NCBI GenBank assembly: GCA_950022295.1
Contig: OX465595.1
Span: 223,227,770 to 223,291,769, forward strand
Reading direction: 5' to 3'
DNA from: Bromus sterilis
Taxonomy: Eukaryota > Streptophyta > Magnoliopsida > Poales > Poaceae
DNA length: 64,000 nt
Positions 35,687 through 46,318 of this stretch are shown one piece after another. Position numbers and translations under genes: made by a program. Positions within the stretch are counted from its first letter, which is position 1. Every line of letters begins with the position of its first letter. The notes below the pieces were generated by a model. That model made no database searches and had not been told where the DNA came from. It worked only from the letters and a program-made list of their open reading frames with translations.

Positions 35687-38600
35687 TGTAAGGCCCGAAA
35701 TGCGGTACTGTTCCAGATCTAGATGTTTCCATCCAGATCCGGAGACGAAGCAAATATCGGTCCCACCGCGACACATGACGAAGTCATATGCCCCGGATTT
35801 CCAACATGATATCACAACATTACAGATACAGGATACAACATCTTATACAAACGGCATACAACTGCCTCAAATACAATACATCAGCGGAAGGTACATGTCT
35901 GAGTACAGACTACAATCAAATGCCTAGTGGCAAAGACAAAAACATCGATCCCATAACCACACGGGTCCAGGCCCTCTGCCGGGATCCGCCTAACTAGTCG
36001 TCGTCGAGTCTCCACGTGAAACGTCGATCACCATACCTGTTGTCGATCAAGAACCCTGAAAATAGTTTGGGGGTAGTATCATGAGTACAGAAGTACTCAG
36101 CATCCAACTGTAGTGGTCAACAGACCCAGCAAGGACTTCATCACTCGTCATTCTAGGACAACTAGTAGTTTACGGTAAGGATGGGGTAATGGTGAGGTTT
36201 CTGCCGCACTAGAATTTATGAAGTGGCTAACGATCTAGAGAGTAAGGTAAGAAGCCAAGCATTCGATGAGGAATCGCCTAAAACAAGTCTGCTATCCACC
36301 TACTACGCAAACATAACACCTATCCTATCCTTGTCCTCCTCTTCGCGTCCCGACGAAGAAGAAGCAGTCAAGGCACACACACATTGATCAAGATATATTA
36401 AGATTATCTCAGTTGTTGTTGTCTATGAACAAGGAGTAGGTCTCAAGTCGTCCATAACCGTGGACACGGCTTCTCGAAAAGATTTAATCCTACAGGGGTG
36501 TACCAACTGCCCATTACAAGGCTCCGCACGCTCGCCCATCTCTCTCAGTTGCTACCCATCACAGGCAACCATTTTATGATTTAGTTCCAAGAGATCTGAA
36601 ACGACAGGTCCCTCTAGCTAACAACGAACAAATCCGGGTAGCCCCCGGTGAGTCAACATCCAACTCAAAAGCCGACCGCGCTCTCGAATCGGCCTCTACC
36701 ATCTGGATGACGTCGGGTTAGTTGCCCAAACAGATGTGGAAAACCCCCTAGCTCCCTGGGGTGGACCAACAAGAGAAACCATGTCTCCGCTGGCCCAACT
36801 TGTGTGAAATCTGCCGGCTGCGCACCAGTCACACACACATTTCAAAAGGTAAATCAGCTTGGGCCACCACTAGAAATGTTTGAAGCTAGGTAGGTAAGAA
36901 GAGGGGACCCCATAAAATCCCACACGCGGTTAGGCACGCGCAGTCTTAAAACCTATACCCGGAACTCGGATCCTAGGTGACTCGAATGGAACAAAGCGTC
37001 GGGGCGGGATAGCCTAGACCTTCCATCCTTCGTCGAAATATAGTCAACATTTATATAATTATATCATCCATAACAATAATAATAATGTGATATCCCAAAC
37101 CCAGGAGTAACAGGGTAACATCGTAGCATCCTGAGGATGCATACTAAGCAGGGGCTGAGCAACGAGACATAGTAACATAGTAGTACAAGGTTTACTGGGA
37201 GGGGACATGGCTGTATCGGTTTAAAAGAGTCTGTAAACATGTGGTAGGATCAAACATCGAGCCTATCCTATACTAGCAAGCAAACCGCTGGTTGAAATAG
37301 AATGGATCATAAGTAATGTATAGTCCTTGCCTGTTGATAGGTCGGGTTCCGAAGGTTTAGTTGATCGCAAGCTCGCATCGTCTTCGAAGGTACCCGCGGA
37401 AGCACACAAGACGGTAAACACTGGAAAGCAATCAACGAGCAACCATCTATTACTACGAAGCAAACACGAGCAAGCATCAATAAGAACGCAACACGAGACA
37501 TCGCACCTGCCGTCGAGAGCGGTTACTAACAGGTTAAGTGGAGTACTCGTCACACACGACGATACCGCACATTTAGAAAGGTTCAAGTTGTTTAGCTACA
37601 GGTGATCAACAAAGTTGTTAACACTGCAAAGCACAGAAGCATGGCATAGCACACAAACATGTCAAGAGGTGAAGCATAAGATAAACAATCTATGCTAGTC
37701 AATTTAAGTGAGGCACAACCTAAACATGGCATACCACTAAGTGCCGCACGACAATTAAAGGATTTGGTACTGTTCTGTCCTAAACCATATTTTAGGTTGG
37801 TTAACAACATAAAACAATAGCATAAACACAAAGTACACGAAAAACTAATCAAGTTACATATAAAGAACACCCCAAACGGAGTTACGGTTATAAAGATACA
37901 AGCAAAACAAGTTACAGGTACAATCTGCCAACATCACGAAGCACACTTTAGAGCAATGCATAAACAAGATAATCAATGCAAACATGATCTGAAATGATAT
38001 GGAACTAAAGTAGACATGACAGGGAAGGCATGGAAAAAAGAATCATGCAAATAGGCATCATAGACCAAAAGATATTAAGCAAACAACATGGCATCGGAAC
38101 GTTACAGACTTAGAGAAAAACAGAGGTGGCTGTCAAAAACAACAGCATAGCAACTTTGGACCTCAATAACTATATGACCAGAAAGCATATCATGACAATG
38201 CAATACATATAATGGAAGTAGACATGATGCTTAACAATATGCAACAAGAATCACTCAATTCCGATAAACGGTCGCGACACACTCGTCGACCGAAGTTGCA
38301 ACAAATTAACTGTTTCAGCAACAACAGCACATTAACATCAGGACCACCACTTTGGAGCAAGATTTAATATAGTTAAAGCACCCAAACATGACAAGTTAAA
38401 GCATGAAAATGAAGTACCAATGATTCTTAACACATAGGAAAAAGAATCAATGCAATAGGCATCATGGATTTGTCACAATCATCAAGAAAACTTGCAATAA
38501 AATAATAACAGCAGCACTTAACAGGAAATAATAGCAATTAACGGCCTGATGCCCACTTCAACGCAGATTAACAACATCAAGATGGCCTCAAATCAAAATT

Positions 38601-39337
38601 CTCACAAAAGATGGATTGAAGTACAGACAATTCTAAGCAATTTTCATTTTGGGCGCAACGCGATCTGAGCTACAGATTTACCGCAAATTACGTCGCAAAA
38701 CAGATACAGCAGCATATTTTTCACAGACTTAGAAAAATTCGGAAAAAGATAACCACTGGGGAAAAGAAGTGGCCCGGGCCTCACCATGGGCCGAGCCCAA
38801 CTGCGGCAGGAGAGCCCGGCTGGGCTGGTGGGCTACGGCCCACGTGGGCGCGAGCAGCAGCGGCGGCTGGGTCGACCCCGATCCAGTCCCGCACGGGTGG
38901 ACGGCGGCTGTGCTCCGGCAGCCACGCCGGCGAGGGCGGGCGGCGCGAGGTGTCGAGGAGGGGAGCGGGAGGTGTGGTGGAGGCGGCCCCGGGTCGAAGT
39001 CGCCGACGTGCAGGGCCAAGGCGGCAACGAAGTCCCAGCCGACCTCGGGCTCGCGGCTTCCAATGGCGCGGCGGCCCGCGGGCATCCCTGCGAAGAGAGG
39101 AGAGGGAGGTTAGAGGAGGGGAAGGAGAAGGGGGCGAGGCATGGTAAGAAGGAGAGGGGTCCGGCGGTGGCTCGCCGGCTGCGGGCCGGTGGCCGGAGGC
39201 GGCGGCGGCGGCTTCTCCATGGCAGGGGAGAGGAGAGAGAGATGGGGAGGCTGCTGGTGCTGCGTGGCTCGGATCTGAGCCGTTGGATCTCAGATCTGAC
39301 GGCCCAGATCTGAGGAGGGGCTAGGGTTTTGATTTTT
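35687..39337 (-). repeat. Element E: solo LTR of the C family, first part
   Basis: Starts TGTAAGGCCCG and is the reverse complement of element C LTR sequence (e.g. 24575-26162). It is longer than C in the 37600-38760 stretch, suggesting a subfamily. With its second part (53461-53999) it totals about 4.18 kb. No internal region or second LTR is present. It holds the 90-nt exon (37420-37331), exon 3 (36036-35990) and the hairpin (36082-36099). It sits inside the RT gene of B and is split by F at 39337/53461. Confidence 0.85.
39333..39337. other. Target-site duplication of element F, left copy
   Basis: TTTTT before the 5' LTR; the partner TTTTT is at 53461-53465 after the 3' LTR. The low complexity weakens it slightly, but the position is exact on both sides. 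Confidence 0.8.
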
Positions 39338-42300
39338 CGTCAGAACTCTCTGTTAGGTATGTGCTAGGGTTAGCTAGTGCCTTTGATGTCAAAATTTCAA
39401 AAAGAAATCTTGGAAATCAATTTCAAAATCAAAATGGCATAAGGAACACCCCCCAGATGAATTAATTCAAAAGGCCAGATAAAAATCTTTTCCAAAAATT
39501 CATGTTAGAGTTTTGAAAAGTCTTATAAATGAGTGTGATCACATATCAAGTGATGTGGGACCCACTCCATGCTCATAGATTTTTCAAATATTCAAACAGT
39601 ACCTTGGAATTAAAGAAATACCCCTTTTTGATTTAAAATTCAAATCATTTGAATTTTAAATATGTTGAAAGTTTATGAGTGGCTAGTCTATATTATTATG
39701 AGTCCACATAAAAGTTTTCAGCATTTAATAAAATGTTTAGCTATTTATTTTGGCTAAACAGAACAAATAACAGAAAGGAAAGATTAAACAGAAAAAGGAA
39801 AAGAAGGCTTACCTCAATTGGGCCCAACTTACCGAGGCAGCCCGGCCGAGGGACAGGGGCGTCTTCTTCCTCGCGCCAGGCAGGCTGCTGCCGCCGTGGC
39901 GAGCATGCCGTCGTCGCTAGCCACCTTCTGCTTCCCTCCCCGCCCACGTAATCGCGTCCAGAAGCATCCTGGAACCGCCCCGGTTCAGTTCCCCCCCTCC
40001 ACAAGCTCCCTCCTCTCCTGTTCCGCCCGATTCGTCGCCGCCCAAGGAACACACCGGAGCGCCGACGAGCACCCGCGTGGCCAGTGAAGCCGAGAAGCTC
40101 CAAGACGGTGTCCAATCGCTTCGTCGTCGTCGACTCCATCGACCTGCAGAAGTAATCGAGCACGGAGCCCGCGTAGACGCCGAATTCTTCCTCAAGCTCC
40201 CGCCGGCCGCCGTGAAGGACTTCGTCCTTTACACCGCCGTTGAACCACCCCAGCACTGGCCACCACCTCTGCTAAGCTCCTGGTGAGCTTGCGAGTGAAA
40301 CCCCTCTATTTTCCCCCTGGATTACTCGCTCTAGCCGGATCCACCATGGTAGCCGAAGCTTCTCGCCGCCGGGATCGATGGAGCCGTTCATCCGCTAAGC
40401 AATCGAGCCAGCCATGATGTCCATCGTGTTCGCCGTGTTCTTCCTCGTCGAACCAGCCCAGTCTCGCCTCAAGCCGTGCCCTGGAGCCAAATATCGATGG
40501 TGGCCGTAGCTAGGTCGCCGCAAAAGTTGACGCCGGCGAGCGTACGGTGCACCCCAGCGCATGGTTTTGGTCCCGTTCGACGCGCGCGGGTGAGAGCTTC
40601 ATTTTGGTGGTCGTCGCGCTCCAGATGGTGGACGGAATCGAGCTCCCGTGCAGCGCCGCCGCGCTCCAGTCGCCGGCGTTTAGCCGCCGGCGAGTCAGCT
40701 CTAAACCCCCCCTGTTTCCACCTAATTAGTGACCCCTGGGTCACTGACCAGTGGACCTAGTGGCTTAATTAAGCCACTGGATATTTTTTAACCCACGGGT
40801 TAATTAACCCCAGTCATTGACAGGCCGGCCCCACTTGTCAGCCCCCCCCCCCTGACGCCAGCTTGACGTCAGCCTGACGCAGTAAATCATTTAAATGAAT
40901 TTTCAGAGATTATTTGAATTAAAAGAATTCCAGAAATTCCAGAAAATACCCCAAACTTTGGAAATTCATAGAAAATTCATATTAACTCCAAATTGGACAA
41001 ATAATATATGAAAAATGATCAGGAGAAAATTATCTTTCCAAATATGCAACTTTCAACTCTGTTTGAGTTGAATTTAAAATGGGACCAGTAGCATATGCCA
41101 TTTGGTTTATTTGAATTTAATTCAAATTCAAATCAAATGATCTTGCAACTTGGACCATGGAATTAAGCTACAATTCAACCACACTGTAGAGGCATATAAT
41201 ATACATTTGAAGTTGATTCAAAATGATCAAACTATGTCACATACAACTTGGTTAATTTGAATTCAAATGTGGAATTTGAATTTGCATTTTAAATGCAATA
41301 TATTCCACTTAAATGGAATTGTCTCACACACATCAAAACTTATACTTCAAGTTTCAACATTCATTCATGTGCTTGAGCATTGCATTCATATTGATTGCTA
41401 CTTCGTTCTTTGTTTGTCGAGTAGAGGTGGAACCGGAGCAAGAGGTCACCCCCTTCGCTGAAGATCCAGAGCCCGAACCTCGTCAGTAAGGCAAGCAAAC
41501 CCCCATTGATCATGTCGATAAAATCCCACTTCCCTGTCATGTCTCGCTTATGCATTGTATAGGATGATCACCATGTTACGATTCTACCGCATAGATGAAC
41601 CCATTCCTTTGCATGACCTATCATTTGTCACAGTATTAAGCAAACCACAATCCTAGCAAATGTAGGAGTTGGTTGATATCATGTGGCCGCTGCAATTGTT
41701 ATCGCTTATTGCATGCTTAGGATGATACCATGTTGTTACTGTGATGTGAGTCGGGATGGTAGTGATCATGTTGATGATGGTAGAAAAGTGTTGGTGAATC
41801 GACCCTAATACAAGGTGAACGATGAGAGGCTGTGTAGGAGTACACGGTGGGTTGTCTCGTTGAACACCGCCCTAGTACGAGTTCTTTTGTGGTGATCCAA
41901 GATGAAGATTACAACCACACATTGGGCTCACTGACCCCTCTCAACTTACTAACTCATCCCTTTCGATGTCCAGATGTCGCAATAGTTCGGAGTTCTGGTA
42001 GGTCTGTGGCCTGGCTGCTAAGTGAGAGAACGGCTCATCCGACACCGGCTTATGCACCACGCACACATCACTTGGGTCCACTTCGGTAAACCGGCCGGGT
42101 TCACGATTGTGATAACCAACCCAAGTAGGCGGCTTTCTCGGACTAGATCGGCTATGAGGTAACAGTTGTGGTGAGCATCCTCGCTGGCACCCCTTGAATG
42201 GTGTCGAGATCAAAGGCGGTAAATGATGGTCATGTGTGTGTAGCGGTACACCCTTGCAAGGTTAACAAAACTATTCGAATAGCCGCGTCCGCGGTTATGG

Positions 42301-43412
42301 ACTGCTTGGAAAGCTTAGCTTGATTATTAGATAACTTGAACCGGATACTTCTAAAACACACCAAGATAAGTGTGAGTGCTATGGCGTGCTTTCTCGTGGG
42401 GAAGTCGAGGAAGGCACCATAGTGGTTTATTGGTTGGAGAAAGTAGTGGACTCGTGTACGCTTCTTACCTCAAAGTCTGGTACTCGTAGTTCAGGATTAG
42501 CCAAGTCAAAGCTGGCATTTCTGCAAGTGAACCCCACCTCCTTTTACCTTGATACATGTGCATGAGTAGTATAGTTCCTATGTAAGTCTTGCTGAGTACG
42601 CCTTTGTACTCACGTTTGCTTAATCTATGTTTTAGATGACGCCATTGACCCCGAAGGTGGATTCTTCGTCGAGCTGGACGACTGAAGTTAAGCTAGTCTA
42701 GTCCCAGTCAGCAGACTGGTTCCCTCGTGGAGGGCTTTGTGTTTTAATAAGGCTTCTTAAGCCATTTGTTAAACTTGTCTGTACTCAGACATAATTTTCT
42801 TCCGCCTGTGTTGTAATGTTGGATCACATGTATGTGATCTCTGTGTGCACTCTATAAGAGTTATAAATAAAATGTACACTTTGTAGAGAATTGCAATGGT
42901 ACCTACTGTTCATACAAGGCATGTGTGCTGCGTGTATGTTTATAACATGCATGTCTTTGTATGGGTTTTCGAGACCTTAGTTGTGTTCTGGCTGGCGGTC
43001 TTTCATACACCAAGTGGCCCTTAGATGTGCGCAGCTTGGGGCATCGCGATGCGATTGCTCGAGACTTCGTCTCGTGCACACTTTGTGGTATGATCGAGCC
43101 CGCCCTAGACCCCGACTAAGTGATCGGGCTGGAGTAAGTCTATGTAAGAGTTTTGAGATAGTCGGTAGTATGGTTGAGGCGACTTGTCTTTGAATATGGG
43201 AGTTCACCACCCATATCAATTGACTTGTGTGCGGACGATGAGGACCCATCTCAGTTGATCATCCGGCCTGGATGGGATGCCCCTCACGTACGATGCCTTC
43301 CGAGAATGTTCAGTGCTTGGCCTTGTCTGCTTAGACAAGTGGGTGCGGTTCTTGGCTCTCCATATGACTATGTCTTAACTGTACTTGCATACGCTAACCT
43401 CGGGTCCCGACA
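39338..43412 (+). repeat. Element F 5' LTR (4075 bp)
   Basis: Ends GGGTCCCGACA. The first base is C (CGTCAGAACT) where the 3' LTR has TGTCAGAACC, a point change in the terminal TG. The GC-rich island is at about 39820-40730. AT-rich sequence follows, with a TATA-like TTATAAATAAAATG at 42861-42874 near the 3' end. An 11-base C run lies at 40842-40852. Open frames in the island occur in both LTRs but have no domains. Confidence 0.95.
41425..42685 (+). other. Candidate spliced mini-gene segment, element F 5' LTR (one stop)
   Basis: Exon 41425-41490 follows GAGTAG and encodes an acidic stretch (EPEQEVTPFAEDPEPEPRQ). It ends in a phase-1 G before GCAAGC. A C-to-T change makes TAA at 41487-41489. 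Exon 42636-42685 follows ATGTTTTAG and continues (DAIDPEGGFFVELDD) to TGA. The hairpin TGAGTAC 42593-42599/GTACTCA 42606-42612 is just upstream. The first exon could not be resolved in phase. Confidence 0.4.
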
Positions 43413-43828
43413 GACTTGGTATCAGAGCAGGACTGACTGTAGGACTAGTAGCCTTGGCCGAAGTCGAGTCTAGCTTTCTATAGTTATATAATTACTCTGG
43501 GTATATAAGGGAACAACGTAGGGCTTCTTTTTCTCCTTACCCCTTCGTTCTGAGTTCTGAGTCACCCTCATCTTATTCTACGGGAAGATAGGACTAGGCT
43601 CTCCTCTGTCTGATTAGAACATCTCGTTGTTTGCTTCCTTGTAGCCGTAGGAAAGTTGTGTTCGGTTTGTTAGATTGGTTATGCTTCCTGATTTATTACA
43701 TCATATGTAAGTGTTGTTTCCATGTTGGAAGAAATTGTCATTTCTTACAATTACAGCCGTTATGCTGTCCGAGTCATTCCAGGTTTATTTCATAATCTGA
43801 TGCATTTGCAAACTCCTTTCTATTTCAG
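43413..43828 (+). other. Leader of element F
   Basis: Non-coding, 416 bp. It contains a consensus-like donor GTAAGT at 43707-43712 and ends with CCTTTCTATTTCAG, a strong acceptor-like site directly before the ATG of the extra ORF. A leader intron of about 120 nt is possible. Confidence 0.5.
43417..43428 (+). other. Primer binding site of element F (initiator tRNA-Met)
   Basis: TGGTATCAGAGC, four bases after the LTR end. Confidence 0.95.
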
Positions 43829-44608
43829 ATGGCAGATCTTCCCCCTCGGCAGATTGTTCGTTTGACCAGGTGCCTCGGTGTGCGTGGCCATCCCGCCACG
43901 TTGATCGAGATGATGTCCTATGTGGGATATCGATGGTACCCTGAGTACACCATCGAGGAGCAGTTCCACGACTTCAACCAGACGCAGTTCCACTGCATTG
44001 TCCGGATATATCCGCACCACGTTGGAGTCACCCAGCCTATCCACTTTGGACATGGCATTGGCATTACCGAGAACATGGCTGTGCAGGATGCTGCATATTC
44101 ATGTATTACACTGCTGAGAGAGGAGCACACCATGCTGAGAGAGACTTCATTCCGCTATATCCCTGCTGCACTTCCAGGAGAAGAGGGATATTACACCGGA
44201 CTCTACTCAGATCACTTTGCAGAGGATCCAGCACTCCAGGTGACTGCTAGGTTTGCTAGTGACAGAGATCGTGATGCACGCGCTCTCCGTTTTGAGCTCC
44301 ACGCCACCCGAGTTCGTCTGTACCAAGCACTGACGCTCTTGGCACCCTTTGTGAGCGTGGGATCAGTTGAGTTTGATGCGATCTACCCAGTGAGGACTCA
44401 GATGCCTTCTCGAGTTGCTTGGCCCGAGATTGGAGGCATTTTTCCACCCCGTGGTCCTTTGCTTCCACCCTACACTGGACCTAGGCCCCATCCTTGCCCA
44501 AATGGATATCAGGGTCCACAAGCCTCCGTGTTTTCCGATGGTCACCTCCAGCTACCGGGATACGCGGGTAACTTTTATGAGGACTACTATGGAGATGGAG
44601 ATGAGTGA
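43829..44608 (+). CDS. Element F extra ORF upstream of gag, 259 aa, dsRBD-like spacing
   Basis: Intact frame starting MADLPPRQIV, ATG directly after TTTCAG. Residues 24-100 follow the spacing of a double-stranded-RNA-binding domain: L25-x-E27 (helix 1), G33, P38-x-Y40 (strand 1), F54-x-C-x-V58 (strand 2), G74-x-G76-x-G78, then A84 with A88-A89 and L95-L96 (helix 2). The lysines that normally contact RNA at the start of helix 2 are absent (ENMAVQ), so RNA binding is doubtful. The middle (about 120-185) is helical and the C-terminus is Pro/Gly-rich ending DYYGDGDE. No signal peptide or enzyme motif is seen. Alternative: a structurally unrelated element-specific protein. It is the only undamaged ORF of F. 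Confidence 0.7.
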   Translation: MADLPPRQIVRLTRCLGVRGHPATLIEMMSYVGYRWYPEYTIEEQFHDFNQTQFHCIVRIYPHHVGVTQPIHFGHGIGITENMAVQDAAYSCITLLREEHTMLRETSFRYIPAALPGEEGYYTGLYSDHFAEDPALQVTARFASDRDRDARALRFELHATRVRLYQALTLLAPFVSVGSVEFDAIYPVRTQMPSRVAWPEIGGIFPPRGPLLPPYTGPRPHPCPNGYQGPQASVFSDGHLQLPGYAGNFYEDYYGDGDE

Positions 44609-44938
44609 GACCGCCTGTGGTCTTACTTAGTGATGATGTAATAGTATCCTAGTATATTGTAAGCAAGGTGTCTATGTTCCAGAGGCTTAGATAAATAATG
44701 TATAGGAAGTCAGAGTGCCTCTGAAGGATGTATCATCTTCATCACGTTTGTATTAGCTTAGTGCTTGTACTAAAACGATGTATGGTTTGTATGACAGCTT
44801 GTGAATATATGGCTTGTATGCTTTATCACCATGTTGTCAAGATGATTACTTCCTTTGCTCTGTAATCCTTCCAGTACTTCAATACCTTGATTAGGCTCTT
44901 CAATTCAACTCTGTTTGACTTTGGTTTTCACCTTCAGG
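44609..44938 (+). other. Spacer between extra ORF and gag of element F
   Basis: 330 bp, AT-rich, no ORF. It ends with a pyrimidine-rich run TTGGTTTTCACCTTCAG, then G and the gag ATG, i.e. an acceptor-like site at the gag start. Confidence 0.6.
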
Positions 44939-46318
44939 ATGTCTCAAGGAACCCGTGGCCAGGTTGGTCGTAACCAAGGTCGTGGGAATGACCAGGAGGA
45001 AGGCAACCTTCCACCCCCACCCACGATGGCACAAGTTCTGATGGAAGTGGAGAGGAACCGCCGTGACTCTCACCACCTGTTGGAAGTCATTGCTCGCAAC
45101 ACCACTCAGCAGTGCAATGAGTTGGTGTCCCTGAACGACTTCATCCGACTTCATCCCCCGGTTTTTAGTTACTCCACCGAGCCCCTTGACGCCGATGACT
45201 GGCTTCGCAGCATCGAGAGGAAGCTCCAAGCAGGCCGTGTTGCAACTGGTGACAAGGTCAGCTATGCCACCTATCACCTTGAAGGTGCAACTAGCTCTTG
45301 GTGGGAGAACTTTCTAAATATGCGTCCCGATGGACCACCTGCATCTTGGGAGGAATTCTGCATGTCCTTCCGCGAGCACCACATTCCCAAATGTCTCATG
45401 GACCGCAAGCGTGAGGAGTTCTGCAACCTCACTCAAGGCAGAAGGACCGTTGATGAGATTAGTCGTGAGTTCAACCGACTGGCTCGTTATGCTACCGAAG
45501 AAGTCTCCACCGACTCCAAGAAACAAGAGAGGTTCCGTCGTGGCCTCAACTCCGGACTCCGTCGCGAGCTCAACCTTCATGACTTTGCCACATTCCAGGT
45601 CCTTGTCAACAAGGCCATCAAGGCAGAGGACATGAACACCCCCAACGACTTTCGCAAACACCCCAGAGATGACAGTTCATCCAGTTCTGGCTCCCAGAAG
45701 CGCAAGATCTGGATTCCAAACAGCATGTTCCGCCAGAATAACCCACCGAGGCCATCCTATGTGGCGCCTCGTCCACCCACCCAGTTCCACCCAGCTCCAC
45801 GCACTGTTTTCGGAGCCTGTTACAAGTGTGGTCAGGCAGGCCACTATTCTCGCGAGTGTCCCCAGAACCAGCTCCAATACCAGAATGCTCCACCACGTGC
45901 CGGAGGCAACAACAACAACAATGGTCGTGGAAAGCCACCCCAGAAGGTCTTCACCGCCAAACCCGCTCCTCCCGCCACTCGTGGACGCCTGAACGAGATT
46001 GCCGTCGAAGAGACTGACGACACCACTGACGTCATTCTTGGTACGCTCCCAGTCAATTTTGTTCCTACTTCCGTTCTTTTCGACCCAGGAGCATCTCATT
46101 CATTCATGTCGGAAAGCTATGCACTTCGTCATGAGTTACCCTTTGTTGAATTGTCCACCCCGATGGTTATTCAAACTCCAGGGTCAAGATGGCAAACTAA
46201 TAGAGTGAGCCATGGTAATCAAATTGCAATTGAGGGTTTAGTATTCCTTGCTTCACTCATAGCCCTCAAGTCTTCAGACATTGATGTCATCCTTGGCATG
46301 GATTGGCTATCAAGATAG
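44939..46318 (+). pseudogene. Element F gag and protease
   Basis: Starts MSQGTRGQVGRN; an upstream in-frame ATG at 44915 exists, but the CAG-adjacent ATG fits better. The gag domain covers about residues 60-235 (DADDWLRSIERKLQ to DFATFQVLVNKAIKAEDM). The CCHC knuckle is CYKCGQAGHYSREC. The protease triad reads D-P-G (GAC CCA GGA, 46082-46090) where D-S/T-G is expected, which should abolish activity. The frame ends at TAG 46316-46318, just after DVILGMDWLSR. The same frame then continues into the RT linker, so this is a point lesion. Confidence 0.92.

Noticed and set aside
39741..40256. 171-codon antisense open frame in the F 5' LTR, also open at 49791-50306
   Set aside because: The two LTRs are near-identical by descent, so shared openness carries little weight. 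The frame is GC-rich, Arg/Gly-rich, has no domain and opposes the element's transcription.
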